From positions 28,059-92,058 of the forward strand of contig CANQJJ010000003.1 of the NCBI GenBank assembly GCA_947624215.1: a DNA stretch of 64,000 nt, given 5' to 3'. Numbering within the stretch: position 1 is the first letter of the stretch; every line of letters starts with the position of its first letter. Below are positions 34,960 to 42,822 of the stretch, one piece after another. The DNA comes from an uncultured Clostridia bacterium (lineage in GTDB: Bacteria; Bacillota; Clostridia; Christensenellales; Borkfalkiaceae). Below the pieces are notes generated by a model that worked only from the letters and a program-made list of their open reading frames with translations, did no database searches and was not told the DNA's origin. A program made the translations under genes and the position numbers.

Positions 34960-36430
34960 GGTGGTGGTAAGCTGGTTTCAATCTTGCTCAGCATGACGTA
35001 ATTGGAAGGCCTTGGGTGCTTATACGCAGTCCGACGAAAAGCTCCTCCTTGGGGAGGAGCTGTCACGCGTGAGCGTGACTGAGGTGGGGAATACAACTGT
35101 TCTTTCCGCTTTTTATAGGGAAGAGCGATCGAGTTTTATAAGGAAGGGCAATCATAGTCCCCACCCCCCTACCCCCCTCCCCAAGGAGGGGGTAACGCTC
35201 ACACGAGCCCTCATCGCAGACATGGTACCCTCAAACGCAGTCCGTGTTGTGGGAAACGCGTCATCCTGAGCCGGAATGGTGGAACGAAGTTCAACGCGGC
35301 TGTCCCCGAAGGATCCCGAAGAACGAAGTCCGACTATTTACACGTGCTTGGTCGTAGCAAGATTCTTCGCGGATAAGCTGTTCGCTCGCATTCTACTCTA
35401 TCGGCTACTTCGCGCTATGCGCTTGTGTCGACCTTAGTAGCGCAATTAGAAGCCTCGGTCGGTCAGAATGACGCTTCGATTGAGCTTGGCCGGGCAGACC
35501 AAGCATTCTAATCACGTCATGCTGAGCGTTAGTCGAAGCATCACCTTATTTTATAATGCGGTGACCCTTCAACTACGTTACTTCGCCTTTGGCTCGTGTT
35601 GCGCTTAGAATACCAATAGAAGCCTCGCGCGGTCAGCATGACGTAATTGGAATGCCTTGGGTGCTTATACGAAGTCCGACGAAAAGCTCCTCCTTGGGGA
35701 GGAGCTGTCACATCGTGACTGAGGTGGGGATCACAACTGTTCTTTCCGCTTTTATAGGGAAAACCAATCGAGTTTTATAAGGAAGGGCAATCATAGCCCC
35801 CACCCCCCTACCCCCCTCCCCAAGGAGGGGGTAACGCTCACACGAGCCCTCATCGCAGACATGGTACCCTCAAACGCAGTCCGTGTTGTGGGAAACGACG
35901 CCCTTCTTGCTGCCCCTGTAAGGTCGCAAAACGCGTTCTCGCACATCAGCACAGTGTGCTGTGGGCGGCGTTTGCGGTGAGTGAGCGCATCGGAAGGCGC
36001 GAACGGTGACCGAACGCGCGAGGCTTCTATTGGGATTCCAAGCGCGACACGAGCCGTAGGCGAAGTAGGGCAGGACTCTACCTGCCCGAGACAGTGGCGC
36101 ACTGCCCTTGTGCGCCGAAAGGGTTTCTCCTCCTCATCCGCCCCTTACGGGGCACCTTCCCCAGAAGGGAAGGCATGGGGTCGCTCACACAACACTTGGT
36201 CGTAGCAAGATTCTTCGCGGGTGAGCTGTTCGCTCTAATTCAAGCCCTTTCGGCTCAGAATGACGCTCGGGTTGGGCTTGGTCGGGCAGACCAAGTGTTC
36301 TATTACGTCACCCTGACCGCGCGAGGCTTCTATTGGTTTCTAAGCGCGACACGAGCCAAAGGCGAAGTAGCTGTGTCGAAGGGTCACCGCATTCTACTCT
36401 ATCGGCTACTTCGCGCTATGTGCTACTAAA
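34960..36430. repeat. repeat island 9
   Basis: About 1.5 kb without a gene. A (35031-35192), dispersed word (35217), E (35255-35335), D (35347-35475, interrupted by C), composite B/C (35513-35645), A (35677-35832), dispersed word (35856), H reversed (35917-36012), C, F (36095-36180), D (36197-36265), B/C (36303-36430). Confidence 0.9.
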
Positions 36431-36454
36431 AGCAAGAAAGTCTGAAAATTTCGC

Positions 36455-36483
36455 TTGACAATCGCAGCGGTTTTTGATAAAAT
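36455..36483 (+). promoter_or_regulatory. promoter of the MATE exporter
   Basis: TTGACA, 17-nt spacer, TAAAAT. Transcription would start near 36490, giving a ~140-nt leader. Confidence 0.8.
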
Positions 36484-36506
36484 ACCTACATAATTTCATT
36501 GAGCTT

Positions 36507-36612
36507 AACGACACATGTGGCGCCCACGCGCGTAAATCTGATTACGGTACGCAAGCGCTTGCAGGTGTCGTTTTTTATTTGCGGCACGGGCAGTTTCGTG
36601 CCGTTTTGCTCT
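36507..36612 (+). ncRNA. structured leader with two terminator stems, candidate guanidine-IV (mepA) riboswitch
   Basis: AACGACAC (36507-36514) pairs with GTGTCGTT (36565-36572), which runs into TTTTTT. Inside lie GTGG-CGC-CCAC, CGTAA-ATCTGA-TTACG and GCAA-GCGC-TTGC. A second hairpin CGGCACG/CGTGCCG (36582-36603) with TTTT follows, then the ribosome site CGGAGG. A structured leader with terminators before a MATE gene is the layout of guanidine-IV riboswitches; I cannot confirm the consensus by eye, so the class is a guess. Confidence 0.5.
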
Positions 36613-36628
36613 TTTTCGGAGGTTTTTT

Positions 36629-38032
36629 ATGGAAAACAGCGACTATTTAGGCAAAGAAAAGGTCGGAAAACTTCTCGTGAAGTTTGCCGTCCCGTGCATT
36701 CTCTCCCTCATCATCTCCTGTCTCTACAACATTGTAGATCAGATCTTTGTCGGGAATAGCAAGGTCGGATATTTGGGCAATGCCGCAACGGGCGTGATCT
36801 TTCCGATCACCGTCGTCGGCTGGGGGCTTTCCCTGTTCTTCGGAGACGGCGCGGCGGCATGGCTTTCGATGTCCCTGGGAGAAGGGAAGGGCGACAAGAT
36901 ACACCGCGGCGTGGGAAATGCCGTGCTTGCTTCTTTTTTATCGGGCTGTACCGTCATTCTCATCGCCTATCTTTGGGGCGACAACCTTTTAATGCTCCTC
37001 GGCGGCACGGATGCGAACATCTCCCTCGCACATGATTACGGTGTTATCATCTACGCCATGATGCCGCTTGCACTCGTCCAGAACTGTCTCGCGGCGATCA
37101 TCCGTGCGGACGGCGCACCCGGATATGCCATGTTCGCCATGATCGTGGGCGCAGTTCTCAATATCATCGGGGACCCCGTCGCCATTTACGCGCTCGATCT
37201 CGGCATCCAAGGGGCGGCGTATGCGACCATCATCGGGCAGTTCGTGAGCTTCGTCATCTGCGCACTCTATCTCGTGCGGAGCAAAACCTTCAAAATCAAA
37301 TGGAAAAGTTTTGTCCCCGACTTCAAAATACTCCCGAAGATCATGGCGCTCGGGGTTTCGAGTTTTCTCACGCAGCTGTGCATTGTCGCCACGACGATCG
37401 TCAACAACGTCCAATTTGTTCGCTATGGCATGGATAGCGCGTTCGGGGCAGATATCCCGCTTGCGGCATTCGTTGTCATCATGAAATTGTTCCAGATCGT
37501 ACTCAATGTGGCATTCGGCATTGCCATCGGCGCACAGCCCATCGTCGGCTATAACTATGGCGCAAAACAATATGGAAGGGTCAAGAAAGCCTTCAAGCTC
37601 GTGCTTCTTTGGACGGCGGGGATATGTCTCCTGTTCACCGTTCTCTTTGAAGCGCTTCCCCGTATTTTCATCTCTATGTTCGGTGCGGGCGGCGGTTCGG
37701 AAAACCTCAACGCCGATCTCTATATGCAGTTTGCCATTCCGTGTATGAGGATCTACCTCATGTTCCTCGTGCTTACTTGCCTGCAAAAGGTCTGCGCGAT
37801 CTTCTTACAGTCCATCGGACGCGCAAAACTCGCTGCGCCGCTCTCCTTCCTGCGGGACGTTCTGTTGATTTTCTGTGCGTTTCTCGTTCCCCTCGGGCTC
37901 GGCGTCATGGGTGTCGCGTGGGCGGCCCCGATCGCAGATGCGGCGGCGATCCTCATCACCCTTCTCGTGATGGTGTGGGTATGGAGAAAACTCGGGGCGC
38001 AGGAAAAGGGTCATCCTGAGGCGGAATGCTGA
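36629..38032 (+). CDS. MATE family multidrug/toxin exporter
   Basis: A 467-aa, 12-helix exporter of the MepA/DinF type (FAVPCILSLIISCLYNIVDQ, GVIFPITVVGWGLSLFFGDG, VGAVLNIIGDPVAIYALD, GIAIGAQPIVGYNYGAKQYG). MATE pumps use Na+ or H+ gradients to export cations and drugs. The last seven codons (GHPEAEC) and the stop are supplied by an intergenic repeat unit (GTCATCCTGAGGCGGAATG, 38011 on), so the original C-terminus was probably replaced. Strong ribosome site. A regulatory leader precedes it. Confidence 0.92.
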   Translation: MENSDYLGKEKVGKLLVKFAVPCILSLIISCLYNIVDQIFVGNSKVGYLGNAATGVIFPITVVGWGLSLFFGDGAAAWLSMSLGEGKGDKIHRGVGNAVLASFLSGCTVILIAYLWGDNLLMLLGGTDANISLAHDYGVIIYAMMPLALVQNCLAAIIRADGAPGYAMFAMIVGAVLNIIGDPVAIYALDLGIQGAAYATIIGQFVSFVICALYLVRSKTFKIKWKSFVPDFKILPKIMALGVSSFLTQLCIVATTIVNNVQFVRYGMDSAFGADIPLAAFVVIMKLFQIVLNVAFGIAIGAQPIVGYNYGAKQYGRVKKAFKLVLLWTAGICLLFTVLFEALPRIFISMFGAGGGSENLNADLYMQFAIPCMRIYLMFLVLTCLQKVCAIFLQSIGRAKLAAPLSFLRDVLLIFCAFLVPLGLGVMGVAWAAPIADAAAILITLLVMVWVWRKLGAQEKGHPEAEC

Positions 38033-38690
38033 TACGAAGTCCGTGTTGTGGGAAACGCGTCATCCTGAGGCGGAATGCTGGAACGAAGTTCGATCGTTCT
38101 AATACGTCACCCTGAGCTGTGTCGAAGGGTCACCGCAGTCTTAATACTAAGGTGATGCTTCGACTAACGCTACTTCGCGCGGGGCGCTCGTGTCGATTTT
38201 AGTAGCACAAATAGAAACCTCAATCGGTCAGCATGACGTAATTGGAATGCCTTGGACGCTCACACGCAGTCCGACGAAAAGCTCCTCCTTGGGGAGGAGC
38301 TGTCACGCGTGAGCGTGACTGAGGTGGGGAATACAACTGTTTCTTCCGCTTTTTATAGGGAAGAACGATCAAGTTTTATAAGGAAGGGCAATCATAGTCC
38401 CCACCCCCCTACCCCCCTCCCCAAGGAGGGGGTAGCGCTCACACAGCCCTCATCGCAGACATGGTACCCTCAAACGCAGTCTGCCTTGTGGGAACGACGC
38501 CCTTCTTGCTGTCCCTGTAAGGGAAAGTGGCGCACTGCCCTTGTGCGCCGAAAGGGTTTCCCTCCTCCTCATCCGCCCCTTACGGGGCACCTTCCCCAAA
38601 AGGGAAGGCAAGAAAACCCCTACTTCGCTCGGAGCGCTCGTGTCGACCTTAGTAGCGCAATCAGAAGCCTCGGTCGGTCAGAATTCATCA
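38033..38690. repeat. repeat island 10
   Basis: No gene. E-type units (38010-38095), composite B/C (38103-38240), A (38271-38432), dispersed word (38456), F (38500-38610), C (38620-38690). From 38690 to 38790 follows ~100 bp of non-repeat sequence with no recognisable gene. Confidence 0.85.
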
Positions 38691-38817
38691 TCCGTGAGAT
38701 CGAGGGCGGGGTTGTCTCGGAGATCCACGAGCATATAGCGCGCACGGTTTGCCGTACGGCATGGGCGTTGCAGAAAAAATAAACGGACAATTTCCCGCTT
38801 GCCCGTCAAAAAAATCA

Positions 38818-38846
38818 TTGACAATTTCATGCGCATTTGCTACAAT
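38818..38846 (+). promoter_or_regulatory. promoter of the structured RNA
   Basis: TTGACA, 17-nt spacer, TACAAT. The predicted start (~38853) falls at the first base pairs of the closing stem. Confidence 0.8.
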
Positions 38847-38851
38847 AAAAC

Positions 38852-39036
38852 TTGCGACAACTTATTACGAAAAAAGGGAGTTTTCAAGCTGCATAGGTAT
38901 GTACATGGTTTGGGCTGTTCATACAGCCTTTTCGCTGCACCCGGCCCTTACCATTGGCATACCCAATCTCGTAAGAAGTTGTCGCAAACTTTCGGGGGCG
39001 GCAAAAGGAGCGCGCCTTCGGGTGCGCTTTTTATTT
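38852..39036 (+). ncRNA. structured RNA with own promoter and terminator, unknown class
   Basis: Closing stem: TTGCGACAACTT (38852-38863) pairs perfectly with AAGTTGTCGCAA (38976-38987), and TTACGA with TCGTAA extends it past one mismatch. Inner stem: GGTATG/CATACC plus ATGG/CCAT (38896-38908 with 38951-38963). Hairpin: GGCTGT-TCAT-ACAGCC (38913-38928). AAGGG (38874) and CCCTT (38945) could form a pseudoknot. It ends with the terminator AGCGCGCC-TTCG-GGTGCGCT and TTTTTATTTT (39009-39037). An independent ~185-nt transcript or a regulatory leader; no known class recognised. Confidence 0.7.
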
Positions 39037-39050
39037 TACGGGAGATGTCT

Positions 39051-39821
39051 ATGGGCGGGAAAAAACTTTCAGAAGAAGACTTGGCGGCACTGAAAAGAGT
39101 GGTCGAATTGTTCCGCGCCATAGATGTAAATTCTCTCATGAATGCCTATGCGATCGAAAACGTGGTCTTCGGCAAACTCAAACAGGGTGATAAGATCCCC
39201 TTTGAGAAATTCATCGAAGACTTGCAGATCGGGGATATGGACCCTTATTCCGTGCGGGACAGCATCGAGGGCGCCGCCATTATGGATGAGGAGCGGATCA
39301 TAGACAGAGAACGCGGTTTCTTTGAGCGGGAGTGCTTTCGTTTCCACATGAACTACGTCTTTGACAGCGCCCCATACAGCATACGGGGGGACGACGATGA
39401 AAACGGCTTGCGACCTTTCCGGAAGAATGGGTTGAACGGCTATATCATGCGCTTGTTTCCGTTGTTCCGGGAAATTTTGCAGACGGACGCCGCGTATGAC
39501 TACTTTGAGCTCGTCTCGCCCTTTCCCGACCGCTTTACGCAGACGGCATGCTATGAAAAGATCGCCGCGTTTTTGGTTGCGGTCATCACGCGGGGACCCA
39601 GGCAAGGGAAGTGTGTAGACCGTTATGTCAAGGACTTGCCATATCTTCCGTACTATGTTAAGCGCATTTTGAAGATGAAAAACGGCCGATTTATTCTTGC
39701 CAACAGCGACATGGAGAGCCTTGATTTTCGGCTTGCCGTTCTCTCGGCCATCCACTTCATGAACGCAGAGCACACGCAACTCTTCGAACGTAAAGCACGG
39801 AAGTGGTCGGGCGATCTCTAA
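39051..39821 (+). CDS. orphan protein encoded behind the structured RNA
   Basis: A 256-aa soluble, mostly helical protein, no family recognised. Features: a charged N-terminus (MGGKKLSEEDLAALKRVVEL), DRERGFFERECFRFHMNYVF in the middle, an aromatic segment YVKDLPYLPYYVKRILKMKN and a C-terminal HFMNAEHTQLFERK. No signal peptide, no membrane helix. Ribosome site GGAG 6 nt before the ATG. It is separated from the structured RNA only by the terminator, so its expression needs read-through. The stop codon abuts a repeat (AAGCCTCGCGCGGTCG). Less GC-rich than housekeeping neighbours, which fits acquired DNA. Confidence 0.65.
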   Translation: MGGKKLSEEDLAALKRVVELFRAIDVNSLMNAYAIENVVFGKLKQGDKIPFEKFIEDLQIGDMDPYSVRDSIEGAAIMDEERIIDRERGFFERECFRFHMNYVFDSAPYSIRGDDDENGLRPFRKNGLNGYIMRLFPLFREILQTDAAYDYFELVSPFPDRFTQTACYEKIAAFLVAVITRGPRQGKCVDRYVKDLPYLPYYVKRILKMKNGRFILANSDMESLDFRLAVLSAIHFMNAEHTQLFERKARKWSGDL

Positions 39822-39886
39822 GCCTCGCGCGGTCGACTACGCTCAGCATGACGTATTCAAAATCTTCTTCATGATCTCCTCTGTTT

Positions 39887-39903
39887 GATACAGTTACTGT
39901 ATC
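39887..39903. promoter_or_regulatory. palindromic operator of the first XRE gene
   Basis: GATACAGT-T-ACTGTATC, a perfect inverted repeat. A related half (ACTGTATAAT) follows at ~39926 over the probable -10. Likely autoregulatory site. Confidence 0.65.
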
Positions 39904-39956
39904 TTTTCTTTTTTATTATACACAAACTGTATAATAATGTCAAGGAAAATCGTGAC

Positions 39957-40181
39957 ATGGCAGAAGAAATTTTGAAAATTGATTTGGGGGCACGGCTGAA
40001 AGAGCGGCGGGAACAGTTGGGGCTGACGCAAAGGCAAGTCGCCGAAGCGCTCGGGGTAGCCCAGCCCGTCTATCAGCGCTTTGAAAAGGGCGTTTACGAA
40101 TGCACATATTCACAGCTCGCGGCACTTTGTAAACTCTTTGATGTCTCTGCCGACTACCTTCTCGGGCTCAAAGAGTATTGA
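39957..40181 (+). CDS. small XRE-family regulator 1
   Basis: A 74-aa protein that is almost only a Cro/CI helix-turn-helix: LGARLKERREQLGLTQRQVA, LGVAQPVYQRFEKGVYECTY, LFDVSADYLLGLKEY. Start set at ATG behind AAGGA; the frame continues upstream through the operator without a ribosome site. It probably represses itself through the palindrome upstream. A paralogue lies 340 bp downstream. Confidence 0.85.
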   Translation: MAEEILKIDLGARLKERREQLGLTQRQVAEALGVAQPVYQRFEKGVYECTYSQLAALCKLFDVSADYLLGLKEY

Positions 40182-40212
40182 ATCCTTCCCCGTGGGGGGA
40201 TTTTTTGTTCTT
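40182..40212 (+). terminator. intrinsic terminator of XRE 1
   Basis: AATCCTTCCCC-GT-GGGGGGATTTTTT. Confidence 0.85.
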
Positions 40213-40440
40213 GCCGCCGGGGGCTTGTCATTTGCCGCCGGAGGCTTGTCATTTGCCGCGCGAAGCAACCGTGTCGAAGGGTCGACCCCTTGCCTTCCCT
40301 TTTGGGGAAGGTGCCCGTAGGGCGGATGAGGCCTCATCAGTCTCGCCTTGCTCGACAGCTTCCCCAGAGGGGAAGCCGAGAACCCTTTCTGCGCACAAGG
40401 GCAGTGCGCCACTACAGCAAGGGGGCTGCTTATGAGAATA
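40213..40440. repeat. short duplicated flank and a family-F element
   Basis: GGCTTGTCATTTGCCGCC occurs twice in tandem (40225 and 40243), and once more after the second XRE gene (40772). A family-F repeat follows (40288-40415). No gene. Confidence 0.8.
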
Positions 40441-40459
40441 TGATCTCTGCCATATATTT

Positions 40460-40497
40460 TACATCACTAAATGATGTATATCAAGAATTTTACATCA
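40460..40497. promoter_or_regulatory. operator of the second XRE gene
   Basis: TACATCA-CTAAA-TGATGTA (40460-40478) and a further TACATCA half at 40491. AT-rich, 20-60 nt before the start codon. Confidence 0.6.
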
Positions 40498-40518
40498 CTT
40501 TGTGGTAAAAAAAATTAT

Positions 40519-40731
40519 ATGGAAGTGGCAAAACTGATAGGTAAAAATCTGAAACGGGCGCGGAAGGACGCATGCCTCACGCAAAAAGAGGTCGCGACGA
40601 GGATGTTCATGACGCAACAACAGTATAGCCGCTTTGAGAACGGCGTCTTTCAATTGAATTATGAACAGATCCTCGCGCTCTGCAAGCTGTTCGACATCAC
40701 ACCGAACGACCTCTTTGATATGCGGCCGTAG
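40519..40731 (+). CDS. small XRE-family regulator 2
   Basis: A 70-aa helix-turn-helix protein (IGKNLKRARKDACLTQKEVA, MFMTQQQYSRFENGVFQLNY, LCKLFDITPNDLFDM), paralogous to the one at 39957. No clear Shine-Dalgarno; the start is the ATG that opens the fold. Its 3' flank (terminator, TTGTTCTTGCCGC, GGGCTTGTCATTTGCCGC) is homologous to that of XRE 1, so gene and flank were duplicated together. Confidence 0.85.
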   Translation: MEVAKLIGKNLKRARKDACLTQKEVATRMFMTQQQYSRFENGVFQLNYEQILALCKLFDITPNDLFDMRP

Positions 40732-40732
40732 C

Positions 40733-40757
40733 TTCCTCCCCGTGTGGGAATTTTTTT
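40733..40757 (+). terminator. intrinsic terminator of XRE 2
   Basis: TTCCTCCCC-GTG-TGGGAATTTTTTT. Confidence 0.75.
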
Positions 40758-40775
40758 GTTCTTGCCGCTGAGGGC

Positions 40776-40804
40776 TTGTCATTTGCCGCGCGGTGTGCTA
40801 TAAT
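40776..40804 (+). promoter_or_regulatory. promoter of the hydrolase gene
   Basis: TTGTCA, 17-nt spacer, TATAAT with TGC before the -10. The -35 is part of the duplicated GGGCTTGTCATTTGCCGC unit. Confidence 0.75.
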
Positions 40805-40825
40805 GGGGACAATTGGGAGTTACAA

Positions 40826-41605
40826 ATGAGAATCAAATGGTACGGCACGGCCTCGCTCCTTCTCGAAAGCGGGGGGACGCGCCTTCTTTTCGACCCGTAT
40901 TTAAGACGCAACCCCGCGCTCCTACCCGTGGACGTTTCAGAGGCAAGAACGGCCGAGGCCATCTTCATCACGCACCCGCATTTCGACCACTTCATCGACA
41001 TCGACGTCTTCACGAAAGAGGGCGGCGTGCGGCGCGTTTTTGTCTCGGAGAACGGCATCCGTATCGCGCGCGAAAATGGGTGTGACACCGATTGCATGGT
41101 ACCCATGTCCGCGGATGAGCGCTTCGAAGTGGGGCCTTTCACCGTGAAGACCTACCGTAGCCGCCACTGCATTTTCGACCTTTTTACCGTGCTTGGCGTG
41201 GCGCTCTCACCCAAGACGTATTTCAAATATTTTAAGCCCGGGGTGCAGCGCATCGGGGAGACCAAGCGCTACCAAATCAAGGACGACATCTATGCGATCG
41301 AGGTCTCGGACGGCGGCAAACGCGTGATGATCCTCGGCTCGGCGGGCTACCAAAGGGGCACGGAATACCCCAAGGGGTGCGACCTTCTCGTCTTTCCCTA
41401 CCAGGGACGCACGGGCATGCACCGCTATCTGAAAAAATTCCTGCCGCTCTTTGAGCCTGCGGGCGTGTTCATCGACCACTTCGACAACGCCTTCCCGCCC
41501 TACACGCACAGGATGAACCTGAAAAAGTTTGTTCCCACCGTAAAAAGAACCCTTCCCGAGGCACGCGCGATCGTACCCGAGGAAGGGGTGTGGTATGAGG
41601 TCTGA
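40826..41605 (+). CDS. metallo-beta-lactamase-fold hydrolase
   Basis: A 259-aa protein: MRIKWYGTASLLLESGGTRL, LLFDPYL, the metal motif THPHFDHF, SRHCIFDL and VMILGSAGYQRGTEY. It resembles UlaG/YycJ-like 'metal-dependent hydrolase' proteins that act on small phosphodiesters or lactones. Substrate unknown. The ribosome site GGGAG gives the start. The dispersed word GGTACCCATGTCCGCG is in frame at 41099-41114 (Val-Pro-Met-Ser-Ala). Confidence 0.85.
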   Translation: MRIKWYGTASLLLESGGTRLLFDPYLRRNPALLPVDVSEARTAEAIFITHPHFDHFIDIDVFTKEGGVRRVFVSENGIRIARENGCDTDCMVPMSADERFEVGPFTVKTYRSRHCIFDLFTVLGVALSPKTYFKYFKPGVQRIGETKRYQIKDDIYAIEVSDGGKRVMILGSAGYQRGTEYPKGCDLLVFPYQGRTGMHRYLKKFLPLFEPAGVFIDHFDNAFPPYTHRMNLKKFVPTVKRTLPEARAIVPEEGVWYEV

Positions 41606-41647
41606 GAGGCTTACTTTCAGACATGGTATGCCCAGATTTGGTCTGGA

Positions 41648-42136
41648 TCACAGCTCGATGGGGGTCACCTCCACGGGCTCGGCCGTGCAGAGACACAGGA
41701 TGCACCCCGCGAGCCCGAAGTGGCAAAGGGAGAGGGGAAGGGGAGAGCCGTCCTCATAGAGCACCCCGTCCGCGTAGACGAGATGGCGGTAGAGGGAGGC
41801 CAGCGTGGCGCCGCGGAATTTCACATAGCTCTCCTTGGCCGTCCAGAGCGTCAGAAAATCCTCGCGCTGTTCGGCGAGGGTGCAGCGTGCGAGCACGGCG
41901 CGGATGTTGCGCGGCCGTTTCTTTTCGGCGTCGAGGCCCACTTCGCAGGGACCGATCGCCACGGCGGTGAGGCCCTCGGTGTGGGTGAGGCTGAACTTGG
42001 GCGCGCCGGGTGCGTCGAGGTAGGGCTTGCCGTCTGCCGTCCGCACAAGTTTTGCGGGGCCGCCGTATTCCCGCGCGAGCACGTTTTCGAGAAAGGCGCC
42101 GCTCTCGACGGGGGCGCGCGTGTAGTAGATCTTCAT
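41648..42136 (-). CDS. 4'-phosphopantetheinyl transferase, Sfp type
   Basis: A 162-aa transferase with the two Sfp signatures: VGLDAEKKRPRN (G-x-D-x-E, Mg2+ ligands) and WTAKESYVKFRG (W-x-x-K-E). It loads the phosphopantetheine arm onto carrier proteins. At 162 aa it is shorter than Sfp (~224), so it may serve fatty-acid ACP or a single partner. No PKS/NRPS genes are nearby. The start is the ATG 6 nt after a -10 (leaderless). Cysteine-rich end CHFGLAGCILCLCTAE. Confidence 0.88.
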   Translation of the reverse strand: MKIYYTRAPVESGAFLENVLAREYGGPAKLVRTADGKPYLDAPGAPKFSLTHTEGLTAVAIGPCEVGLDAEKKRPRNIRAVLARCTLAEQREDFLTLWTAKESYVKFRGATLASLYRHLVYADGVLYEDGSPLPLSLCHFGLAGCILCLCTAEPVEVTPIEL

Positions 42137-42142
42137 ATCTCT

Positions 42143-42171
42143 ATCATACCACAGGCCGCCGCGTTTGTCAA
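42143..42171 (-). promoter_or_regulatory. promoter of the Sfp-type gene, leaderless layout
   Basis: Minus strand: TTGACA, 17-nt spacer, TATGAT with TGG before it; ATG follows the -10 after 6 nt. Confidence 0.8.
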
Positions 42172-42223
42172 TTGCCGTGCGGTGGGCGTGCAAAAAGGGG
42201 GGAGTACCCCCGGGGAGGACACC

Positions 42224-42667
42224 ATGACGAGAGCGGAACGGGCAAGGGAGCTGTTTTTGCAGGGCGCGAACTGCGCACAGGCGGTCGTCGGCGCGTTTGC
42301 AGATCTGACGGGGGCGGACGAAGACCTTCTCTCGCGCGTTTCCATAGGCCTCGGTGCGGGCATGGGTAGGCTCAGAAGCGTGTGCGGCGCCGTTTCGGGT
42401 GCGGCCGTGCTCTACGGCTTGCTCTTCCCCGAAGAGGGAAAAAGTGCGATCTATGCGCGCGTCCGGCAGCATGCGAACGCCTTTCGCGAACGCAACGGGA
42501 GCTTTGTCTGCGGCGAACTTTTGACGGGTGCGGGGGTGAAGCACGACGCCTCCCCCGAGGCCGAAGCGAGGACGGCGGAGTATTACAAAAAGCGCCCCTG
42601 CCCCGAGCTCGTCTTCGACTCTGCAGACATCTTGGAGCACGCTCTCCGCGAAGCGGGAAAACTCTGA
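42224..42667 (+). CDS. C_GCAxxG_C_C family protein
   Basis: A 147-aa protein of the family named after its cysteine pattern: FLQGANCAQAVVGAF, RLRSVCGAVSGAAVLYGLLF, SFVCGELL and KKRPCPEL. Members are thought to be redox or metal-binding proteins of anaerobes. Ribosome site GGGGAGG. The terminator at 42670 closes the unit. Confidence 0.9.
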   Translation: MTRAERARELFLQGANCAQAVVGAFADLTGADEDLLSRVSIGLGAGMGRLRSVCGAVSGAAVLYGLLFPEEGKSAIYARVRQHANAFRERNGSFVCGELLTGAGVKHDASPEAEARTAEYYKKRPCPELVFDSADILEHALREAGKL

Positions 42668-42669
42668 GG

Positions 42670-42724
42670 GAGATGCGGCTGTTTGTTGCATTGGTAATGC
42701 ACAGACGGGTCGCATCTCTTTTGT
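42670..42724 (+). terminator. long hairpin terminator
   Basis: GAGATGCG...CGCATCTC with an inner TGCATT-GGTA-ATGCA, followed by TTTTGTT. Confidence 0.85.
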
Positions 42725-42822
42725 TATAAATTGTTTTTTGCATGTGTTTGCATTTTGCTGAAATGTGTTATAAAAAACATGCGAAGACCTTCGTTGAGAG
42801 AAAGAACACAGAGGAGGAAGAT

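Noticed and set aside
38683..38790. Possible gene remnant between repeat island 10 and the RNA promoter
   Set aside because: About 100 bp of non-repeat sequence gives only short fragments in all frames; no family could be recognised.
38852..38987. Inverted ends read as a retron msr-msd RNA
   Set aside because: No reverse transcriptase is encoded nearby and the next gene has none of its motifs.
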